Below are positions 47,880 through 59,119 of a stretch of DNA of 64,000 nt, in pieces. A program made the position numbers and the translations under genes. Position 1 is the stretch's first letter. Each line of letters opens with the position of its first letter. Source of the stretch: Aplectana chamaeleonis (taxonomy: Eukaryota; Nematoda; Chromadorea; Rhabditida; Cosmocercidae); contig JAPDOI010000211.1 of assembly GCA_029168955.1 (NCBI GenBank), forward strand, positions 434,001-498,000. Reading direction: 5' to 3'. Under the pieces are notes generated by a model that saw only the letters and a list, made by a program, of their open reading frames with translations, had not been told where the DNA came from and searched no databases.

Positions 47880-49270
47880 TTTTAATCTCCTCTACATCCA
47901 CCAGAACACGGTTTTTGAAAACTCCGGTTTGTGCTCGGGATGGTCCCTAGTTAGTTAATGCATCGGATTGAGAAGAAAAAACCAAAAGTGGCTCTCTGTG
48001 CGGACGCTGCCTAACCTAACTTATGGGAAGTATACCCCCTACCTGTTGTCTGAAAATCAAAAATAACTCAATCCGTTATGAAACTAAAAAGAAAAATTAA
48101 TTTATCGGATGATTCGAAATTATTCGATGACCAAGTATACTAGCCATTCTATTCTTTGAAGATTCACCCCGGCTGGACGAAGATCGGGAACCACGGCACG
48201 CATCCTGATTGCCATAGTGAACAGGAAGTTTTCTCGAATTTTCATTGCTCAAGGAAATGAACACCTGTTGGTTTTTTTGTGCAAAGCTTCCGTGTCATGC
48301 TGTCCATGATGTTCAAACTAAGAGCAAAGTAAGGTTTGATAACTTACCAGAAAACACTGAAAAAATAAGTGCCATAGCTCACTTTCTATGAAAGTGCAGC
48401 TGTGAAGGAATCGTGCAGATGCTGCAATGCGGAAGCTGCCCAGTTCACAGCAAAGTACTGGCGTTCTTTACACTGGTGTACTTTAATGCGGTGCAGGAAG
48501 AGTACTTCGGATTTCCGGACACATATCGGAAACTTCGGGATTTCTATTGATGTTGGTGAAGATGCGAGACGTCCTTTTCTCCAAATCTGGTATCTTAACA
48601 GGGGCAGGGGTCCAAAAACGTAGCCTGAATCAGATTGTTTCGCTTACTACACTGCGATTGATGTGCATTTGCTGATCGGCACCCATGAAAGGTGGCCGAT
48701 CAGCTGGGTTTCAAGGGGAAAGCATGGGAAAAGGGGAGCAAAAAGTGCTCACGAAGAGCCTGTATGCGTTTGTCTGCAGCTAAACCGGTAGTAGATAGTG
48801 TTGTTCTGAAAAAAACCCGGCCGGAGAAAGTTCACCCTCTTCGTTTACATACGTCCCGGAGTAATGCGTGGTCAGTTGTCATGGACCGGGTGGGAGTAGG
48901 CTGAAGTTTAGGTAGCGTCCATAGCTAGCTGCGAGTGTCAAGTGACGCAGGGGATTCGCACTGTTAACAATTGTTGTTGATTTCTCTCCATGGCTACTAT
49001 ACTTTTTTTGAGATGGAATTCTTCTTCGCAGTTGAAGAAAAGCGCTAATGCTAATGATTCTCATCGTACTGCTTTCAACTACCCCAGCTGTCCGCAACTA
49101 AAAAGCGAAATTTCGCTTTTGTAAGGACAATACGACTGCAGCCGACCTGTCGCTAATGCTGACGGCACCGTAGCTGCAGCGGCTACCACTTATATTATCA
49201 ATACCATCATTACATCTTGCCGTCCTCGGACACCCTCTTTGCTTCAACGATTGAGCGTTGACCGCCTGCG
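47880..49270. other. No feature seen
   Basis: Unremarkable sequence; short open frames only. Confidence 0.4.
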
Positions 49271-49272
49271 CT

Positions 49273-49720
49273 TTGGCAGGCGTTGAGAGTTCATTTGCAA
49301 CGCGAAGTTATAATTAACCTACGTACTGATGAAGCGACGTCGCGTGGCGTCGTCGTTAGGCGTCCACAGGGAAGTGGCGCGATACATCGAATTTAACGCG
49401 CAAATGTTGATCGCTCCGCGTCGATCGCGCTGCGTTGCATTGCAAGCTAGGTGCTAGTTTTTCTCAGAGTATTTTTTCTTTAACGCAACAGATCTTACAG
49501 CCAAAACAGTAAAATTTGCATATTTAGGACCACTTTCACTCGAACAAACACGAAGGGACTGTTAATAACTTTTCTAAAAATTGTTGTCGCTTGTTTACGC
49601 GAAATCACGTACGTACGCGATCGCGCGTAATCGCCCAGCGTTCGCTCAGTGTCCTCACCTGAATTTCTATGCGACGCGATTTTCGCGTCGCACTATTATG
49701 TGCCATCGCGAAGCCACGCA
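49273..49720 (+). repeat. GC-rich dispersed element, direct copy 1
   Basis: Starts near GGCGTTGAGAGTTCATTTGC and ends near CGACGCGATTTTCGCGTCGC. Contains ATAATTAACCTACGTACTGA, GTCGCGT.GCGTCGTCG and TCGCCCAGCGTTCGC, all repeated in copy 2 in the same order. Confidence 0.8.
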
Positions 49721-49861
49721 ACATTTTGAACCCCGCCTCAGACCGAGATACTCCCAGCGACAAGCGACGGGGCGCAATGCTTACCACCAATATCCACCAA
49801 AAGTCAATAAGCTTCATATGCAGTGTCGCCGTCGCTGGTGGCTAGAAGCATGATCCCGGCC

Positions 49862-50335
49862 TTAGGCGGCGTACAGAGTTCATTCGAGGCGCGACGCGTT
49901 GTTATAATCAACCTGCGTATCGATCAAGCGAAGTCGCGTCGCGTCGTCGCAGAGTGCTCACAGTGAAGAGGCACGATACATCCGAAAAGACGCGTGATTT
50001 GCCTTTGCGCAACGTCCAGCGCATCGCTTTGCAATGCAAGGCGACGCGGTGGACGTCGCACGATGGCAAACTCGTTGCTGCTTTTCGAGTTTTTTTATTT
50101 AAACAACCAAATCTAACAACGAAAGTAATAAAACAAGCTCACCTAGGAACACATACATTCTGAAGAACAGGAAAATAAACTTTCTTTTTGCTGGAAACAA
50201 GCCATTGCTTGTTTACGTGAAATTGGACACGTATGCAATGGTGCGTAGTCGCCCAGCGTTCGCGCAGCGTTCACACCTACTAAATACCTGCTGAACGCGA
50301 TTTTCGCGTCACACTGGCATGTGTCACACACCTTC
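49862..50335 (+). repeat. GC-rich dispersed element, direct copy 2
   Basis: Starts near GGCGGCGTACAGAGTTCATT and ends near GAACGCGATTTTCGCGTCAC. Same block order as copy 1, about 590 bp downstream. TCGC/GCGA tetramers are frequent in both. Confidence 0.8.
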
Positions 50336-50339
50336 TCTT

Positions 50340-51155
50340 CTGCAGCATATGCTGCTGCAATGGATTCCTGCCTTCCAAAGGAAGCTCAGGTGCCATCCGA
50401 TAACATGGGTCATCTCTGTTGAGGCTTCCACTGGATGGTGGATCACGCACCACGGACTACGATGCGGTGCACCTCACTGCGGACAGTAAGGGGAAACAGG
50501 CCCGCAGAAGGAAGCCACCCCCCCCCTTCTCAAAAGAGACTCGAGGCCACCTTCCAGTCCGTCTCCGAAGAGCCGATTGAAGCACACGGTGAGATGCAGA
50601 GCCTTTCATGCCGGTAACAATGTTGATACCTTCGTCTAACCGTGTTGATGATCCTGATATAGCATACATCCGTCTACGAGTATCTGAGTGCCTAGTTTGC
50701 CTTGTGAGCGCTCCACGAATCTCACAGGATATGCTGCTACATGTGCGCGGGATATTCTGAAATCTTTAGGAGCTACGAGGCATATACTGCCTGGTATACC
50801 GTATACGCTGCAAATCTTCGACCAATCATGACTGAATGGGCGTATTCGGAGAATATGCTGCAATGACCCTGCAAATCGGAAATAGAGGTGGAGCCTACGA
50901 GATTGGTATTTAGCGTGCTTCTGATAGTGAGGATAGGTGCTCTTTGGGGCAGTGTTGCTAGTCAGGGATGTAGGGACTCTCTTTTTTTCCTTGGTGGAAT
51001 AGTCTCTGTGTGTTTCAATCCTGCATTTCGTCCTCATTTTTTGTTCATTCTCATATTGATGCCGTTTATTTTTTGCAAGTGTCTAATGAAGGTGTCTGCT
51101 CCACTATTATCCCAATTGGTTGTCACCTGGCGATTCCCTCACTAGCAGCCACTAG
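50340..51155. other. No feature seen
   Basis: No transposon end, tandem array or supported coding. Confidence 0.4.
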
Positions 51156-51647
51156 TTCAGAGGCAGTGTCCACGATAAAAACCATGTCTGATTTTTTGGT
51201 GGAGATCGGCAGCTGCGGGGCCTAGCGCAACCCTAACGTTGAAAAAACTAAGAAAAATAAACTTGGAGCGGTCCTCTATGGCCCCAAAGTTGGCCACCCG
51301 TCAGCTCGTCACACCCCAGATGCACTTTCCACGCCCACCGACGTGATCAAATGAATGCTCGAGATTGTGAAATGAGCGATGGTTTCCGATCAATAGCCCC
51401 GTTCTTCTATTCATTCTCAACTTCTCTCTTTACTCAGGTCAGCTGGCATACATCGCCTGCAAAAGACGGAAGTTACAAGCCTCGGACAACTCGTCCACCA
51501 CGCTTCCCTAGCTCAATTATTGAGGGACCGTAACTCCGTTCCTAGAAGATCATGTAGGATTCCAAAAACATTGGAATCAGCATTGGACCGTCTCCAAGAT
51601 AGGAGGAAAAGCAGAAAAACGATTCTTATCGCGAACACTACCTTTAA
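51156..51647 (+). mobile_element. TTAA/AGGCAGTG-ended element, same as 33305-33796
   Basis: Left GTTCAGAGGCAGTGTCCACG, right TATCGCGAACACTACCTTTA. Interior is the reverse complement of 33305-33796 over about 490 bp. Confidence 0.88.
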
Positions 51648-52012
51648 AACTCTTGATGTTGTTCACGACACGAAGTTTCTGTCCAAATAAGTTTTGGGGA
51701 GACAGTGAAGTTCACCACTGCTGGAACTGGAAATGCCTTCAAAGACTGCCCACATAGGTTCTTTGGGTTCTGTCGAGGCCGCCAGAACTAACAGAATCAG
51801 GACAAGAAATCTGCGTTTTTTCTATTATAGATGCACTTTTATAAGACAGACGACTTGCCAAACGTGAGTTTTGCAAGAAATATACCCGTGATGTCTGAAG
51901 TGTCAACTTTTTCAACACTCGCAGATAGGAGAATATGGACAAATTCCCGCGTCAGTGCCGGGAAAGCATTTTACTCTCATCCTCAGTAACAGTACGACAG
52001 TGGATGCAACAG

Positions 52013-52459
52013 TTAAAGGCAGTGTCCACGATAAAAATCGTTTTCGAGTTTCCTTCAGAAAACGAAGGTTTAGAATCTAGCTGCTTCATCAGTGAAGAAA
52101 GAATCATGAAAAACGCTGCGAAACATCCAAAACTGGCTCTTCTTCTTGAAAGCCACATTTCAACGGTGGATCAGTTGTGCGGGCATGTGCCTGAAGTAGA
52201 CAGCGTGTGCAAATGCGCCCCAATGATAAAACTTAGCCGCGCTCGCGCTCCAATGCTAATGTAGATGCGGACCAAACTATTCCCCGGAAAACTCGACCGC
52301 GGACGGAAGGGCTAGCGCGAGCGGACTTCGGAGTCGTATGGAGCTCTTTCGGGCTCGTTTTCGATCGTTCTTTCGACCCCAGTGCTCCAATGAGACCCTG
52401 AACTTTCGATTTCCGGGCCAAGAACCGAGGACGAAATTTATCGTGGACGCTGCCTTTAA
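52013..52459 (+). mobile_element. TTAA/AGGCAGTG-ended element, same as 32129-32572
   Basis: TTAA|AGGCAGTGTCCACGAT at the left, ATCGTGGACGCTGCCT|TTAA at the right: a clean TTAA duplication. Interior is the reverse complement of 32129-32572. Confidence 0.9.
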
Positions 52460-52621
52460 ATGTACGATTGAGAGTTTATTGGAGAAACTCGGATCTCAAC
52501 CCGAAATTAGCTGGCTTTTGCTTCGAATAGGCTGTCCAAGTACGCATTATCTTTTCTCAAAGGTACTAAACTGAATGACGGTTAATATTTATCCTGGCTC
52601 TCCATGTTTGCCATCGTTCTC

Positions 52622-52797
52622 CGAGCCAAATTCCGATCCGCAATTACGGGCTACGGCTATTGCATCATGCGACACGAGATAATCGTGCTGGGAGAAGGGT
52701 GAATCGTGTCGGGACCAAGTGGTCCCAGCACGATTAACGCGTGTCGCATGATGCAATAGCCGTAGTCCGGAAATGCGGAAAATTGAATTGGACCCAG
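52622..52797. mobile_element. Fold-back element with GGGTCCAATTC-type ends
   Basis: GGCTACGGCTATTGCATCAT then GCGACACG pairs with its inverse at 52738-52770; the centre is GGGACCAAGTGGTCCC. Outer ends AATTCCGATCCGCAATTACGG and (reverse) CAATTCAATTTTCCGCATTTC resemble the ends of 46538-46822 loosely. Confidence 0.7.
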
Positions 52798-52854
52798 TGA
52801 AAGACAGTATTATTTCATTTATTTATTGTGTTCCCTGGTTCTGAGCTAAAGTTA

Positions 52855-52990
52855 CCCTGTTCCTTCGCGCGCCTGTGCGGAGCCACGGTAGAGACAGCGA
52901 GAAAGTGTGGGGAGAAGGAGACGCAGCATACGCGCGCAGACGCACGCGATGTACGGAAATAAATTTCACTCGGAAACAGAGGATACGTCG
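52855..52990. repeat. Dispersed repeat, related to 5600-5835
   Basis: Same ordered words as the 5600-5835 segment; see there. Confidence 0.5.
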
Positions 52991-53337
52991 TTGCCGACGT
53001 GCTCAAAAACTACAAAACAGTGAGTTCAAAATATGGTAATGAATACAAAAACAAACCAAAACATGGTCAACGATTTAACCACAGCCGACAACAATACAAA
53101 GGCTCAAGCGACACTAGCTAAAGTTAGGAGCCAGGGTTGCAAGGTTGCAAGGTCAGTAAGGAGAAAAACCAAAGTAGTGCTAGAAGCTTGGAACCCATCC
53201 GTATTTCTCGTTCCGGGAAAATTATCGTTATCATCCGTATCCTACCAAAGTAACTGTGTGGAAAGCGACCCTACCCACGAGGCTTCTTAAGATGCATATA
53301 GTTCTCAGACCACTGTTAGGTATTTGGGCGATGTATC

Positions 53338-53833
53338 TTAAAGACACAGGATACCCAGGAAACTACTTTTCAGATTTTGTGCTTTTCTTGGAGGGGGTCC
53401 AACGCTGATCACAGCTGTATCTCTAAAATCGTCCAAGACCCCTATTAACAGAGTTATGGCTCCTCGAAGATGAGTATAACTTGAGGGTAAAAAATTGGTG
53501 GACGAGTTGTCTTAGACCTGTATTTCTCTTCATTCGCAGTCGTTGAGCGAGAGCGAGCCAGGATAAGTAGAAAGTCCGGCAATGGACTCAAGAACGACGA
53601 TTTGTTGGGATTTCATCCATCCATGTAGCCGATATCGAGTTTGAAAATCTGGTAGGGGGTGTGGTCCGTGGTGGTGAGCAAAGGAGGTCGGACTTGTGGT
53701 GATCGCTTATATCTCGCTTGTTTGGAGGAATTGAGATCTAGCACTTGGCACGTGTTGTACAGGAGGGGTCTACTACACAATCAAACAAAAATTACAAAAT
53801 TCATGTGGGAGGGAGGGTGTACTGTGCCTTTAA
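53338..53833 (+). mobile_element. TTAA-site element with AGGCACA ends, copy of 40694-41127
   Basis: Left CTTAAAGACACAGGATACC, right ACTGTGCCTTTAA. Interior as 40694-41127 with an extra segment around 53600-53690. Its right TTAA is also the left TTAA of the next element. Confidence 0.75.
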
Positions 53834-54296
53834 AGGCATAGTTCGCGCTGGAAACCAAATTCCATTTTCCAGGCTCAATTTCATGAATGAGCCCGGTACA
53901 CCTTACCGCTGAGCTTCGGCGCGTCAAAAACGTAGGGTTATGAGGTTGGAAGGGTTTAAAAATGAGGATCCGCCACCAGTTCTCACCAGCCATCTAGCTA
54001 TTTTTCATAGAATGTTGTTGCGATCGTCAAACAACATGAAAAACAGTTACGGCACAAACTCCATATGCAGAAAAACGTCGAAAATAACAATGAAGAGGTC
54101 TCCAAATGCAGATAAACTTCAAAAACGATTTTGGCGCGAATTCCAAATTCGTATTTACAATGTGTTCCGATTGATTTTTCTTCACAAATGAAGGTTTTTC
54201 ATTGGCCCCTTCGACATTTTCGTTCTCTAGAGAGGCCAAGATACCCAAAAACATGAAAAAATATTATGCGGTTTTCTGCGCGCACGATGCCTTTAA
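53829..54296. mobile_element. TTAA/AGGCATAG-ended element
   Basis: Left TTAAAGGCATAGTTCGCGCT, right (reverse) CTTAAAGGCATCGTGCGCGC. Shares the TTAA at about 53830-53833 with the element to its left. Confidence 0.8.
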
Positions 54297-54550
54297 GATA
54301 TTTGCGAATGTCAATAGTTGATAAATGTGGATGACAAGTGAACGCAATTCCATTTCTTGTTGCAGGCCTGTACCACCACACCTTAGATACTAAGAAACTT
54401 GAAGGATGGGGGAAGAAGAAATATATGGCTCCGAACTCAAGTAGCGACCACCTTATGAGGTATGGGATGAATCGCTTTGTATTTGAATGGAATTGTTTTT
54501 GCTTTCGTTCCTCAAAAACGTTGCGCGCGGCAAAAGTTTGAGTAATAATT

Positions 54551-54810
54551 TTACAAGTTAAAGAAGAGCAATTTCTACGTTTCCATTATGAATTAGATGC
54601 AGATGGGACTCGGGATTTGTGGAGGTCGATTTTCGGAAATTCCCCATTAAACACGCTTGAGAACTTCCTGGGAAGTCACGCCTGTGTTGCGAAAACGCCG
54701 AAACATTACCTGAAAAAGTTCGAAAATTCAACCTGCACAAATCTCCAGATCGTCCCACTTGCATCTAATTCAGGAGGAAAACATAGAGATTGCTCTTCTG
54801 TTACATGTAC
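54551..54810. mobile_element. Fold-back element, about 260 bp
   Basis: GAAGAGCAATTTCTACGTTT and TGAATTAGATGCAGATGGGA at the left pair with their inverses at the right (TCCCACTTGCATCTAATTCA, GATTGCTCTTC). Arms about 110 bp, imperfect. Confidence 0.75.
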
Positions 54811-55143
54811 ATGTACTACTTAAAGTTTCGCCGCACTTTGCTGCGCACGATGTTTTTGAGTAACGACCCCAAAAACAGATTCATTGAAAAATAAAGCGAT
54901 TTTAAGGAACCTCGTAACACAAAGCACATTTTTCGGTAGGTATCTGAGCTATGAATATGACACCGTTTTCAGAACTCAAAAAAGTCTTTCTTCAGAAAAG
55001 TTACAAGCATCAGACGTTTTTTTTTCCAAGTTTGGCAAATGCTCCTCGTTTTTGCAAAACTTGGCGCGGGTATTGTATGATTTTCGTAACCGATTAAGGC
55101 TGACGCAAGGACCACGCGGCTACCCGTGCGGTGTTCGCGGTAT

Positions 55144-55281
55144 GGCGTCGTTTACACTTCCGCCGCCGTGGGGCGCGGCGGAGTGCAAACCTATCGCATC
55201 GATCGTGCCGCGCTTTGTGGTCAATATAGCAGGATTGCACTGCTCCGAGCCGCTCGGCGGCTGAAGTATAAACGACCCCTA
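55144..55281. mobile_element. GTCGTTTATAC family fold-back, copy 3
   Basis: GCGTCGTTTACACTTCCGCC at the left; GGCTGAAGTATAAACGAC at the right. About 138 bp. Confidence 0.8.
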
Positions 55282-55375
55282 TCACAGGCCACTGGGGTTT
55301 TGATCGCGCCCGCGGTGATCTACCGTCGCAGCCCCGTCCATTCACCAGACTAAAATTACTACGTGAAGTCTACAG

Positions 55376-55579
55376 TTAGATCCGTGGCTTGTTTCCTCAA
55401 GAAAAAACATTTAAATTTCACCCGCGGCTGGCGCCGGCGGTTCAAATTTCACCGGCGGCTGGCGGTATGGCTGATCGGCCGTGCTCTTCTCTCGGCCTGA
55501 ATCGATTAGTGGGCCAGCGCACGCGACCGCCACGGGGGAGATATAATTTTTTCCTGGAGAAACAAGCGACGTACCTAAC
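55376..55579. mobile_element. AGGTCCGTGGC family element, copy 2
   Basis: TTAGATCCGTGGCTTGTTTC at the left; (reverse) TTAGGTACGTCGCTTGTTTC at the right; contains TTTCACCCGCGGCTGGC as in 10441-10659. Confidence 0.7.
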
Positions 55580-56339
55580 TATACATGCGAGACCATGCTA
55601 CTCTTCATAGCAGAGAAGGGTTCAATTGCATTCTCAAAAACGAACTTTTGACAAGATCATCTTAACTTCCGGCAGTTTGACCGTTGGTATGGTGCAAGGA
55701 GGAAAATGTTGCGGCTAGGCGCGAAATGGTCAACGTTTTTCTCGTTTCTGATAGCAACTAAAAAACCGTGAATACATTTCGACGATTTTGCTATAGCAGT
55801 CAGCGACGGGACAGTCAGATTTTTCTCACTGCTCGTGGAAAAATTGTCATATTCTGAGTCAGTCGTGTTGTCTTAGCTGTTGTTAGAATATGGGTAAACT
55901 GCAGCTTCTTTTGTGCAGTTCCATGCTGCGAACTGTCCTCGCGACAAGCATGGTATGATGAGGGGTTAGAGGACAACCGGTGCACCGAGACTATAACTAG
56001 GACGTGACAACTCCGCTAATGATGTTCTTGAAAAATCGATCATGACTGCTTATCTAAGAACTTTGAATTCCAGACTTCTAAAGAAGTTTAACATTTCCCA
56101 TTCGAGAAAAACACCATGAGCTTTCTGATCATGTGATTAAACTAACATCAGTGTACATTCAAATGAATTTTCAAACTTCAGAACAGCACGTGAAATTTTG
56201 CAGCAGAACAATCAGAAGGGGTGTTTTTTCTTTGAAAAATCCATTCAACAGTATCTTTCGATTTGGAAATAAACTTTGAAATGTGTATTTTGTCTAGGCT
56301 GGCATACAGACAAGTTCGTAGGTCCATCTCGGAGCGACG

Positions 56340-56490
56340 CGATGGCAAGCGTTGAATGCGAATCGACGATCGACACGATCTCGTTCAATACTCACTGATA
56401 TCATATAATGAGGCCGCGCCGCGATGGAGGTGTCAACTTGCAATTCGTCGCGTCGTCCGACAGCGGAAGTGTAAACGACCTCTAAGGGAA
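56340..56490. mobile_element. GTCGTTTATAC family fold-back, decayed copy 4
   Basis: Right end GACAGCGGAAGTGTAAACGA; the left end is degraded. GCGACGCGATGGCAAG and TCGTCGCGTCGTCC pair loosely. Confidence 0.4.
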
Positions 56491-57220
56491 AAGGTCAGTG
56501 TCCCTTTTCCCCCAGACAAGTCTTGTGCCAAATGACCGATGATGAAAGGATAGCAGACATGATTAGCCTAGGACAAAAATTGATCACTCGACCGTTTGAA
56601 GCGACAATGGCGCTTCACACGTTTGTCAGCGCGTCCGACCAATACTCGAATTCCGAACGCTTGCAACAGTTTTTATTCCTCAGTCGCTGGTCAACAGAAG
56701 ATGACTGGTATTGAGGAATGGCTTAGGCCCCCGTCATAGTCCGCCGATAGGCTGTAGCCATGCCGGCCGATCCCTTTGCAATTTCTCTTTGAAGCTCAAT
56801 GTCAGGTCAAAAAAAAACCCAACGTGTCTGGATTGACACCACCTTTCCCGTTCGTGGCCGTCTCGGTCGATACGTATGTTTACAGAGGTGGAAAATCCCT
56901 CCCCCGTGGTGGCCTGACTGTGCCGTCTGCAGCAGGGCTGTGCGTAACTGGATTTTGTAATTTCGTAAATCGTAAATCGTATTTTTTCAAATTCTTCGTA
57001 AATCGTAAATCGTAATTGGTAATTCGTAACTGATAATGAGTAACAAGCCCACTCATAAGCCAAACCTGATTCGATAAGGGAAACACTTCAACACTTCAGT
57101 AATGAGGTGCTTTCATAACGAAGGTAGGTTGTTCTGGACAGAACTTGACCAAATTTTCAGGGTACATATGTATGTACCTGGGATAAGAACGGCTTAAATA
57201 GACAAAAGTTAAATTTCAGG

Positions 57221-57452
57221 CTTGATCGAGTGCGAAGCTTGTGCCACATTCTGCTCTACTTTTGAATACGTAATTGAATACGTAAATATGAAGAATCACC
57301 GCTCTATCAAACACATTTCGGTGGAAGCCAAGGAGAGAAATACTAAGTTGAGAAAAAATTGCGGTTCGAGAGTTCAAAGCTATCTGTCAAAAGTTCAGGA
57401 GAAAAAAGCTGCCCGTTTTTCCGGCAGAATTGTAAGCTTTGGGTCCCTCTAA
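57221..57452 (+). pseudogene. Possible BED-type zinc finger relic inside the hAT-like element
   Basis: After a good acceptor (AATTTCAG) the frame reads LIECEACATFCSTFEYVIEY, then VNMKNHRSIKHISVE and a basic tail, stopping at TAA. C-x2-C-x18-H-x4-H fits the spacing of BED fingers, which are common at the start of hAT transposases. Against it: part of the spacer is a small repeat (GAATACGTAATTGAATACGT), and nothing else of a transposase is present. Confidence 0.3.
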
Positions 57453-58632
57453 GAAAGGTAAGAACGGCTAAGAAGCGGGTGAAAATCTCGTGGAACAGCC
57501 AGTCCATTGGATCACCCGCCCACGTCATATAACAGTTGTCCCAAGTTCATTTCACTAGAGGAACTTGGGACCGAACTTTTGAATATTTTCTGTGCCGAAA
57601 GACGCTAGCAACCAGACATGGACATTTACCCATATTATTTTTCAAGAGTTTTTGGTCCACTAAACAGAATACAAAGAACTCATTTACCTAAGAATTTCGA
57701 ATCTCAAAACCATTTGCGTCGTTTTGTTTGACGTTTTGTCCGCAGTGCACAACACACACTAGCAGGCGTAAATGAATATTGAATAGTTTTTAAGCAGTTT
57801 TTTCTTCGGTGTTTGAGTGTTCTGTTGGGACTTCCCCCCATTAACGTCTACTTGGTGGACTTATCCACTCAAAACCATCGGAAACTAGACTAAGGTTTTT
57901 TAACGTGAGCACTGCCTTCAAGAGAAAGACCTTTGTATGAGGGGATCCTATAAATGAAATATACATTTTCAAAAACAATTTTGATGCAGAAGTAAATTCT
58001 TTCTCTTTATATGCAAAGCGTTACTCTAAGTGGAGTTGCAAGCGTTTCTCCCTATAAATATAGGGTTGTTGGAGTGGAGATAACCGTTGAAGAGTGGTGA
58101 AGGTCGTGTAGGGTTCCGAAATGCAAAAATGTGAAGGTCCCCTCAAACTCGCGCGTTTCGAAAACAGACAATTACCTGACCTATTCTTTTCTTTCGTATT
58201 TAAATTTGCCAAATTCTAAATTTTTGAAATATTTCACAATTTTTTCGAAAAGGTAGGCGACTTTACAGCCGTCTTTTTTTGTTAGAATGTTTCGAACCGA
58301 GCTTCAAAATTACTTTTCCTCTCATAGCTCCATTGTCTTTGAAGATAAGAATCTATCAAAGTTAAATTCGGGAACCTCGTAAAACTTCTTGTTGAATAGT
58401 GTTCTCATGTGAAAAATAATTTGACGATTCCTCAGCAGATTTGAATTCATGAAATACCAGATTTTCTACTGGTCACTTTTGAACCACTGATGGCGAATGC
58501 GTGTTGGAGGCTGTTTTCGAAATTTCCTTATAATTCTGCAACGAAGTGTATTTTGAGTTCCAATCTATTTGCTCCTTAGACCAGCTGTGGAGCCCAGCCC
58601 GTACTATTATATTTCGCCATGACCCACGGGAG

Positions 58633-58783
58633 AGGAGCTCTCTACACACAGAAGGAGGAGTTGTCCCGTTCTTGCAGATCGACACGTCACACTACTCAAT
58701 GCAATCGAAGTGGTCCGGAGTGGCATTAGAGCCGCAAAAGACGAGACAACTCCCCCCTCGGAGTGTAGAGAGCCCCTATCCGA
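58633..58783. repeat. Inverted repeat inside the 56933 element
   Basis: GAGCTCTCTACACACAGAAG then GAGTTGTCCCGTTCTTGC pairs with GACGAGACAACTC and GAGTGTAGAGAGC. Arms about 45 bp. Downstream (58800-58960) a segment matches, inverted, 3880-4120. Confidence 0.55.
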
Positions 58784-59119
58784 TGATCGACCCCACTGCT
58801 GCTGACAAAGCTCTGGGATAGCGGGCCACTGCTGTTGCAGTTCGGGTGAACGGGAAGAGTCTGGTCAGCAACAGAAGCCGACTCGCAGATTGCGAGAACG
58901 AGCCGAACTGTCAGGTTGCTCGGAGGCAAGAATAACCTAAGTTGCGCCCTCGAGTGCATTCTCACGGTTTGTTACGATTTGTTACGAATCGTTACGATTT
59001 TAGGCCACAATTTCGTAAATCGTAAATCATAAAAAAAATTGCTAAAAACGCCCGTAATTCGTAAATCGTAAATCGTAATCCGTATTAGCGCACAGCCCTG
59101 GTCTGCAGTGCGCTCGAAT

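Larger units (their letters stand above)
56933..59100. mobile_element. hAT-like element, 2168 bp, perfect 8-bp duplication
   Basis: Inverted ends CAGGGCTGTGCG, exact over 12 bp. GTCTGCAG flanks it at 56925-56932 and 59101-59108. Near the left end CGTAAATCGTAAATCG occurs twice (56965-57015) and again at the right (59025-59085), in the same orientation rather than inverted. It may keep a zinc-finger relic (57221-57452); no catalytic domain seen. Confidence 0.9.
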
